Assembly: GCF_020283565.1 (NCBI RefSeq)
Contig: NC_060063.1
Coordinates: 46,584,856 to 46,648,855 of the forward strand
DNA from: Trifolium pratense
Taxonomy: Eukaryota; Streptophyta; Magnoliopsida; Fabales; Fabaceae
Direction of reading: 5' to 3'
DNA length: 64,000 nucleotides
Part shown: piece by piece, positions 53,927 through 64,000 of the stretch
Layout: the number at the start of each line of letters is the position of its first letter
How positions within the stretch are numbered: the stretch's first letter is position 1
The notes under the pieces: model-generated
What the model was told of the DNA's origin: nothing
Database searches by the model: none
The model's input: the letters and a program-made list of their open reading frames with translations, nothing else
Position numbers and translations under genes: made by a program

Positions 53927-54520
53927 TCCTATTTCTTTACTTGGCCCATTGGAGCTGCTCAAGGCCCAAGCCACTAACAATTTGCTTGAACTTTTAATAC
54001 TCAACCCCACCTCACTGCTGACCAAAAGGTATGATATTAGTTAATGCTTGATTCTTTGATTTTGTTCTCCAATAAAAACAATTTTTCTCCAACCCAAAAA
54101 ATAAACAATTTTTCTCTATTGAAATCCCATATTTGTTTTTTTGTTTTTTTTTTTTTTTTTTACAGATTTGTGCTCTTATATTATTTCGGTATTAAAAGCT
54201 GTGCTAAAACCGAAACCTCCGGGGCAGTGCGGGGCATCTAAAAAACCTCCGGAACTACCCGAATCTGGCTTTTTGATAACGAGAAGGCGGCGAGCTGATC
54301 TGCTTTGAGCAAGGAAAAAGCCCAGTCAGCCACCAACTCGGTGTAGGTCACGTGACCTACAGCTCGCCCCAGATACATTATTCATTTTTTATATTGATAG
54401 GGATCCCTGGATTCCCGTCACTGTACTACCTCTATTTTTAGTAAAAACGAGTCAAAAAAAAGTTGATGTATTTGGTTTAAAATTCAAATCATATATATTA
54501 ATTTTCTTTGATCAATTTTT
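53927..54520. other. Spacer, no gene recognised
   Basis: Includes a GC-richer patch (54200-54370) with GGCGGCGAGCTGATCTGC and GTAGGTCACGTGACCTAC, a perfect 18-base palindrome. Its origin is unknown. Confidence 0.45.
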
Positions 54521-54926
54521 AGAGTAAATTGCCACTTTGGTCCTTGAAAGTGACACTCGCTGTCATAATAGTCCCTGAATCATCAAAAAACAATTTAAGA
54601 TCCCTTAAAGTGACTTCCGTTAGTCAGAATAGTCCCCGACGTTAATTTGCGTCAAAGAACCGTTTGGTAGTGCTGATGTGGCCGTTTTGTTGACTTTATT
54701 GACCAATACGTGTCATTTCTTTTTCAAAATTGATGACACGTAGGCAGGGACCAAATTGAAGGTAAAAAAAAAAATCAAAAAGGTAGATAACCGTTGAGAG
54801 ACTAAATTGGCTAAAATAGAAAATAACCCCCAAATATAAAATCCTAAATCAATCTTCATTTCTTCCTCTTCTCATCTCCATCTTCTTCCTCTCTCATCTC
54901 CATAACCATTTTCGATTAGTTGAAAG

Positions 54927-55109
54927 ATGAAAGGAGTTCCACCAATTTCACAGCAAAGAGAAGTTTCAACTACCCAAATTGGAAGTCAATCATCATCCTC
55001 ACGTTTTGATCGGAGGTCTGACTGTTTTTGTGAGAGAAAGACAGTGATGCTTAGAGCAAAAACATTGAAGAATCCAGGGAGACAATTCTACACATGCCCA
55101 CTAAACAAA
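54927..55109 (+). CDS. GRF-type zinc-finger protein, first exon (MULE-borne)
   Basis: A CT-rich leader precedes MKGVPPISQQREVSTTQIGS. The GRF zinc-finger signature follows: CFCERKTVMLRAKTLKNPGR QFYTCP (Cys pair, then the NPGRxFxxCP core). The exon has 61 codons and ends NK before a GTATGT donor. The usual second half of the domain (aromatic residues and final Cys) is not found downstream, so the gene is probably truncated by internal deletion of the MULE. GRF fingers bind single-stranded nucleic acid in some proteins; a role here is unknown. Confidence 0.7.
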
Positions 55110-55204
55110 GTATGTCATTTTTGTGGTTTGTGTAATTTATGTTTGTTTACAATTTTGTGCTTGTGTAATTACTATGTAATATATTTGATTTTGATTTGTT
55201 ATAT

Positions 55205-55395
55205 ATGGCTAATGTTAAAGTAGCGCCCACACTTCTTCACCATGACTTCTAAGTCTAATTTGTTGAGGAAATCAACTTCAAGTCCTTCACACACACACAC
55301 ATTTGACCTCGAATGTACTGCAAGTCGGCGCTTCCAAACTTGATGAAATCTCCACCATGGTGGAAGATCAGTGTTAACTCAGTTTCAGTTTCCAT
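55205..55395 (-). pseudogene. PB1-like domain start of a mudrA-type transposase gene
   Basis: Met at 55395 opens METETELTLIFHHGGDFIKF, the pattern of the PB1-like domain at the N-terminus of plant Mutator transposases (LxFHHGGxF ... L.Y..G). A (GT)n tract near 55288-55303 has slipped. The domain continues in another frame as CEGLEVDFLNKLDLEVMVKK CGRYFN. The rest of the transposase is missing. Confidence 0.7.
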
Positions 55396-56560
55396 CCTAA
55401 AAATGATAGCAAAACAATAATTTAAAAACACATTCAAATACATTACATTTTTATGAAACCCTAAAAAAATTCCTAATCTTAAAATACAACTATAGAATAT
55501 AACAAAACATCCACAAATACACTTCTACAACATCATTAAACAAAAAGAAACACAAGTATGAAAAAAGCCCTAAAATAGCAACATTGTTAACAACCACATA
55601 GACACTAACACACTGTAAACTTGAAAAATGTGTTTTTGAGGAAACAACAACAAAAAAACTTAAGAAACCACCAAACCCAACACAAGAACACCATTCTTAA
55701 GGACACAAAAGTGACGAAAAATAGAAAAGATTGACGAAAAACTTTACCTTGTTTTGCCGAAATCGTAGGCTTGCTCGATGATGATGAACAAACCGATGAA
55801 CTTAATAACCAGTAACAATGGAGGAAGGGTGATTAATGAAGAAGATGAGTGATAGTTTGCTTTGTCACTTTGAGGAAGGATCAGTGAAAATGAGAGGAGA
55901 TAGAGAGATGAAACCAAATAGAACTATCTACTGTCAAAAAAAAAACCATTCATCTACCTTTTTTGATTTTTTTTACCATCAATTTGGTCCCTGCCTATGT
56001 GGCATCAATTTTTAAAAAGTAATGACAGGTATTGGTCAACAAAGTCAACAAAATGACCACATCAGCACTACCAAACGGTTCTTTGATGCAAACTAACGTC
56101 GGGGACTATTCTGACTAACGGAAGTTACTTTTAGGGATCTTAAATTGTTTTTTGATGATTCAGGGACTAGTATGACAGCGAGTGCCACTTTCGGGGACCA
56201 AAGTGGCAGTTTACTCTCAATTTTTACTTATAATTAAGAATGGAGGGAGTAATTTGTAAAAATATCATATCTATTTCAAATTGGAAATTCATCCTCGTTG
56301 TATGAGGTGTATTGGTCCGTGTAATACAGTATGTTGTTTTCTGTTAGTAATCAACTTTAGCTTATGAGAGTGGCCTGACTATGAGATTGAGATTTTTTTT
56401 TGGTAAACATATGAAATAATAAAGTTATTATTAATTCACACACATATAAGTGAGGGAGCCAGAGTTTGAACTCCAATTATTATATTCGACCTAATAATTT
56501 TAATTTTTTTTTACCAGTTGAACTAGAACTTATGAACAGGAACAATAAGATTTTAAACAA

Positions 56561-56738
56561 GGGTCATGCTGAACAGTGCCCCTGGGCACTAGTTAAGCAC
56601 ACTAAAAAAAGAAACAAATGATAAAGTTAATGATGAAAGAAAATAACTTTTCACTTCATTAAAACATTGAATGCACAATTTACGAGATAAAATTTCTATA
56701 TTTGTATCCTTAATTAGGGACACTGTTTAACATTTTCC
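56561..56738. mobile_element. ~180-bp MULE MITE family, copy C (reverse)
   Basis: GGGTCATGCTGAACAGTGCC ... GGACACTGTTTAACATTTTCC. The left flank TTTAAACAA matches the right flank TTTAAATAA only after removing the Tourist-like element at 56743-57674, which landed inside the right duplication. Confidence 0.88.
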
Positions 56739-56742
56739 TTTA

Positions 56743-57674
56743 GGACCCGTTTGGTGCACATGATAGGATAGAGACAAGATATGATAATAAATTGGATAAG
56801 TACATGATAGGATAATGACAGGATATATTTATCCTATCACGTGTTTGGTGCACACATGATATCAACATGATAAAATATATATATTATATTTAAATGACCA
56901 AATTACCCAAAAACAAATCAATACTTTCTTTTAAAAAAAATCTTCATATTTTTATTTGACACTGAAACACAATGAATAATTTTATATAATTATAAAAAAT
57001 AATTATTGGAAAATATAAAAATAAAAACAACATGCTTACAATGTCTTAAAAAAAAAATGATTACAATTGAATTAGTAGAAATTAGAAAATCATAAACTGT
57101 AACGAAAAAAAAATTGAAAACAACAAACCATTGTTATAAAAAAAAAAAAAAAAAAAGGGTTTCATTGTTTCCACCGCTTCATCTTCATAGCACAACATGA
57201 TTCTTAGAAGTCATTGCAAGCCCTTTCAATTGCTGCAGGTGTTAGAAATTAGTAACAACACTTAGGAAAAAAAACAGAGCATCGGTCGATTAGCTCTTTC
57301 TGATTGTAGTATCATAACATGACAACGATCAAGAAAAGAATTAGGGATAGAAGCGTCCATCAGAGATTAGGAAAAATTGAAAGGAAGTAGAGGCACCAGA
57401 CTTAGAGCAAAAAACATTAAAAAAATAATTGTTACTCATGCGGTGACAGAGAGTCGAAGAAGGGAAGGGTATTTGAAGAATAGAAAGCACGCGTTTCTCT
57501 ATCCGGTTGCTATCCCAGCCTAAATTCAGGATTAAAATACCAAAGAGTTAATAGGATATGATTAATGATAGGTTAAGTTTATCCTTTCCTATTGGTGCAC
57601 CAAACAAAAGATTTAAACAGGATAGGTTAATTTTATATTATTCTATCTCCTTATCCTACGCACCAAACGGGCCC
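56743..57674. mobile_element. Tourist-like (PIF/Harbinger) non-autonomous element
   Basis: Terminal repeats GGACCCGTTTGGTGCACATG and the right-end complement GGGCCCGTTTGGTGCGTAGG. A TTA duplication flanks it (56740-56742, 57675-57677). Subterminal GATAGGATA words recur in both arms. No transposase frame; 932 bp. Confidence 0.82.
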
Positions 57675-57830
57675 TTAAATAATTAAACAAAAGAAAAGAA
57701 AGAAAAGGCTTAAACCAAATGTCATTAATTTATGTGGGGCAGCCATATACATAATTTATTTCGGATGTGCTGCCAAATGGGCCCACTCAATCGAACATGG
57801 AATATTAACTATTGTGTCATCAATTTATCT

Positions 57831-58777
57831 AGGGGTGTGCAACGGTCGGTTACGGCCGGGTTCGGTTGAGAAATTCTCCACCGAAGAACAACCGCAAGGC
57901 ATAAAACGTGAGTCATTCCCGACCGTTTCAGTGTCGGTTTCGACGGGTTATGGGTTTTGCGGGTTACGGTTTACACGGATCGGTTAACTCGGGCCACAAC
58001 TAAAGAAGAAGAAGAAGAAGAAAATAGAGAAGTGAAGGCAAAAATGAAAGATGAATCGCATTATTCTCAACAATAAACTACCCAAGCAGTTCCACTACAC
58101 ATGTCTTCAGATTTTGATATTAGAACAAAGAGGCTGGTGCTGCAATTATCTTCAACTTTGAAATCATAGTGAGGCAAAACTAAATTCTCTCATAGAGAGA
58201 GACCCATGTATCTCTATTGATAGTGAACAACAAAAGGAAGCATGGACTCTTGTCCGTCAACGGCAAAAGGAGGAAGAAGAGACTTCTCTATCTTTTATTA
58301 ATGTTTTGATTTTTATGTTTAATTTTCTTCTGGTGCAAATGAAGCCATAAATGATAAAGGTAATGAAATATAGTAAAATATTAGCAATAACTTAAGGTCA
58401 AGTTAGCTTAAAAAAAAAAAAATTAAGGTCAAGTCTAAACATAGGCTTAGTCACGTGAAGTAGCAGAGGCCTATATAGACTTTTTCATACTCCAACATGT
58501 ATAAAAAATTAAAACTGAATAATAGTATGATGCAACAGCGTGTTGTCACATCGGTAACTTACTTTTTGATAAATCAGTATAATTAAAACTATGAATATGG
58601 TCGGGTGTGGGTACCGTCGGATTATATTTTTTCAAACCGGACCCGTCCGCCCAGACTCGCATCAAACTGTTCTTTCACATATAATGACCCGAGACCCATT
58701 TAAAACCGCCCGATTCACTGTTATTTTATACGGGTTTTACGGTTTTCGGGCGGGTCAAATAATTCTGCACACCCCTA
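57831..58777. mobile_element. MULE-like TIR element (AGGGGTGTGC termini)
   Basis: Begins AGGGGTGTGCAACGGTCGG and ends CTGCACACCCCTA. A 9-bp duplication AATTTATCT lies at 57822-57830 and 58778-58786. Arms are rich in CGGTTACGG/CGGGTTTT words; the centre is non-coding. Confidence 0.8.
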
Positions 58778-59011
58778 AATTTATCTCTCTCAAACTTTGA
58801 GTTTAACATTAACCAATATTGCTTATTGAAATGAGACTTCTCTATTTATTTTAGACAGATTCGTTAAGAATCAACTAGGTTTGTCTTGTTTTCGTATTTG
58901 CATCTCTTAATGGAGTTTTGGTTTTAGTCCCCTCCATTTATATTTGTTGTCTTTTAAACATATGTTGGGGGTGTCTAGCACTTAGCTAGCATATTTTTGG
59001 TTTAAAAAAAA

Positions 59012-59187
59012 GGAGAATGTTAACATGTGCATATATGGCACATGTTAAGGTAGTAAAAATAGAAATTATGCCTTAGAATTTGTGCATTTTAACTTTTCAA
59101 GCATTAAATGTCTTGTATCATTAAATGTTAAATTTCTATATTAAGATACCTTATCATGTGCCCTATATGCACATGTTAACAAGACCC
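59012..59187. mobile_element. ~180-bp MULE MITE family, copy D (diverged)
   Basis: GGAGAATGTTAACATGTGCA ... TGCACATGTTAACAAGACCC with the 9-bp duplication TAAAAAAAA on both sides. The palindromic arm has drifted (CATGTGC instead of CAGTGCC). Confidence 0.85.
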
Positions 59188-59796
59188 TAAAAAAAAATCA
59201 GATAAGATCTTTTCACAGGTTTGGTTAATTGCTTTAAAATTACATTTAGCATTTTTTTTTTACACAAAAATTACATTTAGCATTGAATCGAGGAGCTTTT
59301 GCTTTTTCGTATTCCTTCGATCCTTCATTCCCTCACTACATTTACATTACTTTTTTATAAAGATCAAAGATTAAATAAGCTAACTTCATTTTTAACCATG
59401 TTACTTGGTTCGAACATTTGGGTTAAACAAAGGCTCGAAAAACTAATCTCGCTCTAAGATACCTATTTACTCCACAAAAAAACTACAAATATAAATTGTA
59501 AGATAGCCCCACACAGAGAATGAGTTGTTATTGGGCTCCTCCTATGAAATGATGAAAAACACACTGGTAGCAACACTATGACCTCTGTAAAGCAAACCGA
59601 AGCAATCAAAAAAGCAAAACATAAAAAGTAAAGCAAACGACGTCGTCATGATTCCCGGAACCAATGTCACTGATTCAACAAACACACTATCATCACTTTT
59701 TTCTATAGAATTAAAATAAAATCAATCTCATTTTTTCATTGCTTTCAAATACTAATCACAAATCTCTCTCACACACATTCACTCACATAATTTTCA
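59188..59796. other. Upstream region of the dioxygenase-like gene
   Basis: No further gene. The final 100 bases (CT/CA-rich, TCTCTCACACACATTCACTC) look like a plant 5' leader; no convincing TATA box was fixed. Confidence 0.5.
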
Positions 59797-62620
59797 ATGC
59801 GATCATTAACATTAACGCCGCAAACAATGCCGGAAACCTCCGTCAATTTCCGTGCACCACCTCCATCTCCGGTTGCTTCTGGTCGTAGATCAACCGTAAC
59901 AAACAACGAATTTCTAACAGAGTTTTTAGAAACCTCACTTCGAGTTCCAGATCTAGTTTTACCTGACAAGATTTTTCCTAAACAGATCCATCACGAAACT
60001 CCACCGAAAGTCGATTTCGTTTCGTTGTGTTTTCACAAAGATGAAGATTTAATCGACGTTGTTTCGGAGTCCATAGCTAGATTCGGATGCTTTCAACTTC
60101 TCAATCACGGGATTTCGCAGCAACTAATGGCTGCTGCAGTTGAGGCTGCCGGAGGAATATTTTTGGTGCTGCCGGGAAAGAGAGACGCCGTGACGCGGTC
60201 GCCGGAGAAACTTTGGGGTTTTGAAGAGTATCGTGAAGGAGAAGAGGAGAGAAGTGAATTGAATGAAGAATTTATTTGGCGCAAGGATGAAGAGTTGAAG
60301 TTGAAAATGGAGGGAATTTGGCCTATTGGATATCCTAATTTTAGGTATAAATAATTTATTAATTTTTTTCTTTCAATTTCGTCTTATACCCTCAACAGTC
60401 AACATTGTAAATTTTATTCAATTTTTTCTTCTTTCCTTTTTCAACCAAAATGTTAAGGCCAAATTATGAAAATGGAGGAAATTAATATTTTTATATACCT
60501 TTTTTTACAAATATTTTTTTCATATACTTAAGGCCTAATTACAAGAGAGAATCACATTTGTAGGCTAAATTATAAAATTACTTTATTTATTAATGAATAT
60601 TAATTTATAATTTAAAAATACATATAACAATTGGACTTTGATGAAACACAAAAGTTCATCCAATTTTATTGATGTCAACATTTCTTATTAAGAATTTGAT
60701 TGTTTTGTAATATGACATTCATTTTTTTTTTTGGTAAGGTAATATGGCATTCATAATTCTATATAAATTTTTTCGTCAATAGTTAGTGATTAAAAATTTT
60801 ATTAGGGTTTGAATATCACCTTTTACATATATAATATATAATATAATGTAATGTCTCTACCAACTGAGCTAAACTCATAGGAATTATAGTTATGGAACGA
60901 CTAATGTTATGTTAATTGTTAATTTTCTTTGTTGTTTTTTTTTTGCTTTCACCACCAGTTGAATCTGGTTCGAGGGTCAGTTCTGGCATCAAATGGTTTC
61001 AGCACCCTCCCGATCGCAGTTGCGGGGGATCGAACCGTGATCCTCTCTACCAAGTTCAACGTCAATCACCACTAAACCAACTTACGATCGAAACTTAAGA
61101 CAACTCTTATCACTCTACTCTATTAACTTTTCTATATCAATCACCAAACACAACTAATTTTACAAAATTGAATTACAAGTACTAATTTAATGAAATATGT
61201 TTATAATTAATTGTTTGATTAATATTTTTCTGAGTTTAAACTCGGAACCTTCAACTTGTAACTCAAACCAATTGAGTATCAAAGCACCCTTATATATCAA
61301 ACATATAATTAACATAGCATTTTTAACAATATGATATTATTTATCATAAAGTGATTAGCCTCCACTTTTTTAAGTAATGTAGGACGTAACTCATACTTGC
61401 CACAACAATTTTTCAGTCAAGTAATCTAGTGATTAGAATTTTATTCTCAAAATGAATAATTGAAGTATACGGAATTTGAACTCTAACCCTGCAGCAACAT
61501 CATTCAAGATATTGTTAAGCTATTGGATTACTGTTGACTTAATTTACTTATTATCTTATTCTTTTTCAATTTTAATTATTCTAGAATGTTTTCTAATGTG
61601 AAATTCGTTGAAATTGCAGCAAGAAGATGGAAACTTTACACTCACGTGTGGAGAAGGTGGCAGACAAAATTTTGCCTATCATATTGAAAAATGCTCCTAA
61701 GAAATTAACAAGTAATGGTGATATAATTGGTCATGGAAATGAAGTTGGGACACTATGTTGCATTTACAAACATCGCCAAGATATTAATAGGAATAATCAA
61801 TGGGTTGATTCTTTGAAATATGATGTGATTAGAATGCTGATTAGGGGAACTGATTACTCACATTCTTTGTGTTTGCATGTGTGTGATGGCTCTTCAGAGT
61901 TTCATGTTTACTCCAAGAAAAGTTGGCTGTCTTTCTGTCCTGAACAAGGTGCCCTTGTAATCACTGCTGGAGATCAAATACAGGTTATTTTACATTTTTG
62001 CTTTCCCTTAAATAATTTTATGTTTCATATGAATTTATAATTATGAGTTAAAGTTCATATTAGTATCCTTGGCATGTATTAAACGCAAGTTCTTTTGACT
62101 AAGTGTCAGTATCTTGGCTATAATTTCAATTTTGAGTGTTTCTTTTAGCGCCCCGGAGTTTCTCGCGCACCGTAAACACTGTCCGCTACTTAAGTAGCAA
62201 ACACTGATTTTTTTCCTCAAATTTCACATTTTATAATATCAGTTACTTAAGTAGTGGACGAGTAAAAATGAAAAAGAACAGGGAGCGCGAGAAACACAGG
62301 GCGCTAAAATAACCTCTCCAATTTTTTCATGACAACAAAATTCCTACAAATTACACTAATCTATCTCACTTAACGAGTTTGATATTGCTTGGTTATAGGT
62401 ATTGAGTGGTGGGCACTACAAGGATGTAATTGGAAAGGCAATCTTTAAAGGTGAAAGAGAAGACAATATTTCAATGGCTTTCCTCTATTCTCCTCAAAAC
62501 ACCAAGAGAAAAATTCAAACCAATACAGAAAGACCTATTTCACTTAGCCAACAAGCCATCTTGGCTGTAATTTTGAACCTTATGTACCATGTCCTAATTT
62601 TTGTCTTGAAAAAAGTTTGA
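59797..62620 (+). CDS. 2-oxoglutarate/Fe(II)-dioxygenase-like protein lacking most ligands, with hydrophobic C-terminal tail
   Basis: Three exons, 59797-60344, 61620-61983 and 62399-62620, sum to 1134 nt (377 residues) with matching phases and GT..AG borders. Residues 70-115 are the DIOX_N region (VDFVSLCFHKDEDLIDVVSE, RFGCFQLLNHGIS). The C-terminal part has the jelly-roll pattern WLSFCPEQGALVITAGDQIQ VLSGGHYKDVIGKAIFKG. In active enzymes this region holds HxD, a distal His (as in YKSVEHR) and RxS. Here the aligned positions read GTD, YKDVIGK and NIS, so both His and the Arg are missing and catalysis is unlikely. The end AILAVILNLMYHVLIFVLKK V is a likely membrane-anchoring tail. The first ATG is used; a second Met lies at codon 11. 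Confidence 0.88.
60935..61086 (-). mobile_element. tRNA-derived SINE, complete, in intron 1 of the dioxygenase-like gene
   Basis: On the minus strand: box A GTAAGTTGGTTTAGTGGTGA, box B GGTTCGATCCC (61026-61036), the body with CTGATGCCAG-type sequence, then ACTGGTGGTGAAAGC and an A10 tail (T run at 60936-60945). It is the full-length relative of the truncated copy at 15312-15398. Confidence 0.88.
61390..61520 (+). mobile_element. SINE-like remnant in intron 1
   Basis: AAGTAATCTAGTGATTAGAAT (box A-like) and GAATTTGAACTCTAACC (box B-like) are about 45 bases apart. Minus-strand box A/B-like words also occur at 60840-60890 and 61225-61285. All are degenerate. Confidence 0.4.
62143..62309. mobile_element. 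MITE in intron 2 of the dioxygenase-like gene
   Basis: Terminal repeats TTTTAGCGCCCCGGAGTTTC TCGCGC and GCGCGAGAAACACAGGGCGCTAAAA are inverted. The inner arms contain the palindrome CTACTTAAGTAG. 167 bp, non-coding. Confidence 0.85.
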
Positions 62621-62624
62621 TGTT

Positions 62625-62824
62625 TTCATAGTACATGAACTTGATGAAATACAAATACACACATTCATACTAAGTTCACATACATACTTGCACACTCTTC
62701 ACTTGTACAATACTGATCCTGATTAAGAGTGTAGTTGGAAGATTTGTTTGTTTTATATTTCCTAATTAATTGGTGTTTACTACTAACAAAAAAGAAATCA
62801 AAATCATATGATCAAATTGGGAAG
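62625..62824 (+). other. 3' flank of the dioxygenase-like gene
   Basis: Likely 3' UTR, then the left flank of the LTR-like repeat. No other gene. Confidence 0.5.
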
Positions 62825-64000
62825 TGATGGACTATTCGCAAGTGTACGAATTCGCCACGTAGTAATAAAAATATCGATCCACAGGGATTGTGTGACTAAA
62901 CGAGTTTAATAGTGTTTATAAACATCATGCAATAAGAAAACATAAATTGGGGGTTTGGTTGAGTAATTTGGCGGTAAGAAAAATGTGCTAAGTCAATAGT
63001 GGAAAAGCGAGGTAGAATCATCGGAATCACCTAGTCTATAGCTTAATCACATGCAATCTACCATACAATATGAATTCACTCAAGTATTCGCAACTGGATC
63101 AACATTATGGTGAATCGCAATCTCTTGTCAAAATCCACCCTATTCGTTGTCGATACTCCTCCGATCTCTCGGATGAAAGCTACCTACAACGAAGTATTTG
63201 AAAACGCGTTGATCGTTCGCTACACTCTATGTTTCAATCTCTCGACCGGAAACACTCAAGTGCTTAATGCAATTCAGTTCAGAAATTAAACCAATATTCT
63301 CATACGTGACTTAAATCTAGATCCATTACAACGCTAATGAAGAATCGTAAGGCATTAAGTATAGATTTGCAAACGAACACTATTACAAGAGTGAAATCAT
63401 ACAATATAGTAGAATTACATTAGATTACTCTACATCCTAAGCTATCCTAGATCCTACCTCCACAAGAAGTCTAGCTCCTCATGTTGCTTCGTTCGCCTCC
63501 TAGCTTCAACTTCATGGCTTGAGAATCCATGCTGCTGATGTGCTTGAAGCTATCCAATGAAATCCAGGATCTAACGGAGAGAATGCTCAGAAAATCAGAA
63601 CGTAGGTGAACTGTAGCAGAAAATTCGACCCCTGCATTAGAAATTGAAGTTTCCTTATATAATAATCGCAACCACGCCGCGCGCCAGATCTATCACGCCA
63701 CGCGTGGTTGCAAATCCTTCAACTATGCGGCGCGTGTAACGGTCTCACGCGGCGCGTGATCAAATCTGAGGTCTCTGATCTTCAACTCTGCAACCTTCAC
63801 GCAGCGCGTGATAGCTCCACGCCCCCGGCGTAGTGAACTTCCCTTTCTTCACGCCGCGCGTGGTCGATGCTACGCCGTGCGTGATCAAGTCAGAGAGCAA
63901 TCCAATTCTGATCAAAGCTACACGCCGCGCGTGATAGGCATCACGCCGCGCGTGATTATGGTGAAAAACTTGGCTCTCTGAGATCTCCATCACGCAGCGC
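62825..64000. mobile_element. Part of an LTR-type repeat, cut by the window edge
   Basis: Starts TGATGGACTATTCGCAAGTG TACGAATTC, followed by CGATCCACAGGGATTG. This wording is common in large plant LTR retrotransposons, and TG is compatible with an LTR end. No coding domain is visible. Orientation and family are uncertain because the other end lies outside the window. Confidence 0.5.
63673..64000. repeat. CpG-rich palindrome array, CACGCCGCGCGTGAT units
   Basis: At least eleven versions of (C/T)ACGC(C/A/G)GCGCGTG occur at 63673, 63694, 63725, 63746, 63798, 63818, 63850, 63871, 63921, 63942 and 63991 (cut). They are irregularly spaced (about 20-50 bases) in otherwise AT-rich DNA. Confidence 0.9.

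Larger units (their letters stand above)
54521..56217. mobile_element. MULE with convergent GRF zinc-finger and PB1-like genes
   Basis: Inverted ends of roughly 280 bases: AGAGTAAATTGCCACTTTGG on the left, CCAAAGTGGCAGTTTACTCT on the right. The 8-bp duplication CAATTTTT occurs at 54513-54520 and 56218-56225. Each arm leads into a short gene pointing inwards: a GRF-type zinc finger on the plus strand and a PB1-like domain on the minus strand. No catalytic transposase domain remains. Confidence 0.88.

Noticed and set aside
63760..63993. 77-residue frame with repeated HARR/YHARR words
   Set aside because: Arises from translation of the GCGCGTGAT palindrome array; no gene evidence.

Overview
The window is nuclear DNA from a plant, very probably a legume of the Medicago/Trifolium/Pisum group. 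Genes are split by many introns with GT..AG borders. The DNA is AT-rich, and the repeats are typical plant ones: Ty1/copia and LTR elements, TRIM, tRNA-derived SINEs, Mutator-like (MULE) MITEs and Helitrons. The species call is an inference from the proteins and SINE type; nothing here fixes it.

Four host genes are present. Three lie on the minus strand in the first 27 kb. (1) A cytokinin-signalling histidine phosphotransfer protein (AHP type) ends at the left window edge (1-2505). (2) An NADP-dependent malic enzyme has 19 coding exons (6825-12064) and one extra G at a splice junction, which would shift the frame. (3) A complete full-size ABCG/PDR transporter of the ABCG36 (PDR8/PEN3) type has 21 coding exons and 1482 codons (16056-27156). 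The fourth, on the plus strand at the right (59797-62620), is a 2-oxoglutarate/Fe(II)-dioxygenase-like protein whose Fe and 2OG ligands are mostly replaced. The four genes do not form a pathway or cluster.

The 30 kb between 28 and 59 kb is almost entirely mobile DNA, often nested. It holds a Ty1/copia element with 314-bp LTRs that differ at 4 sites but broken reading frames (28361-34079), itself hit by a MULE-type MITE. It also holds a small Helitron (36174-36745), two LINE 3' fragments, and a long foldback element. A very young 2.2-kb LTR element carries only gag and protease (42923-45118). Further right are a SINE, a MULE with an internal array of six short hairpins (48541-50189), and a Pack-MULE carrying a tocopherol cyclase (VTE1) fragment (52927-53917). 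A MULE with a GRF zinc-finger gene converging on a PB1-like/mudrA-type start (54521-56217) is followed by a Tourist-like element. Four copies of one ~180-bp MULE MITE with 9-bp target duplications are spread over 39.7-59.2 kb.

The left part has a three-layer nest at 12606-15664: an old TIR repeat, then a 5'-truncated SINE, then a 2617-bp solo LTR sitting inside the SINE's own target duplication. The right edge (62825-64000) is part of another LTR-type repeat with a dense CpG-rich palindrome array. Splice sites and exon phases were checked by hand; no database search was possible.
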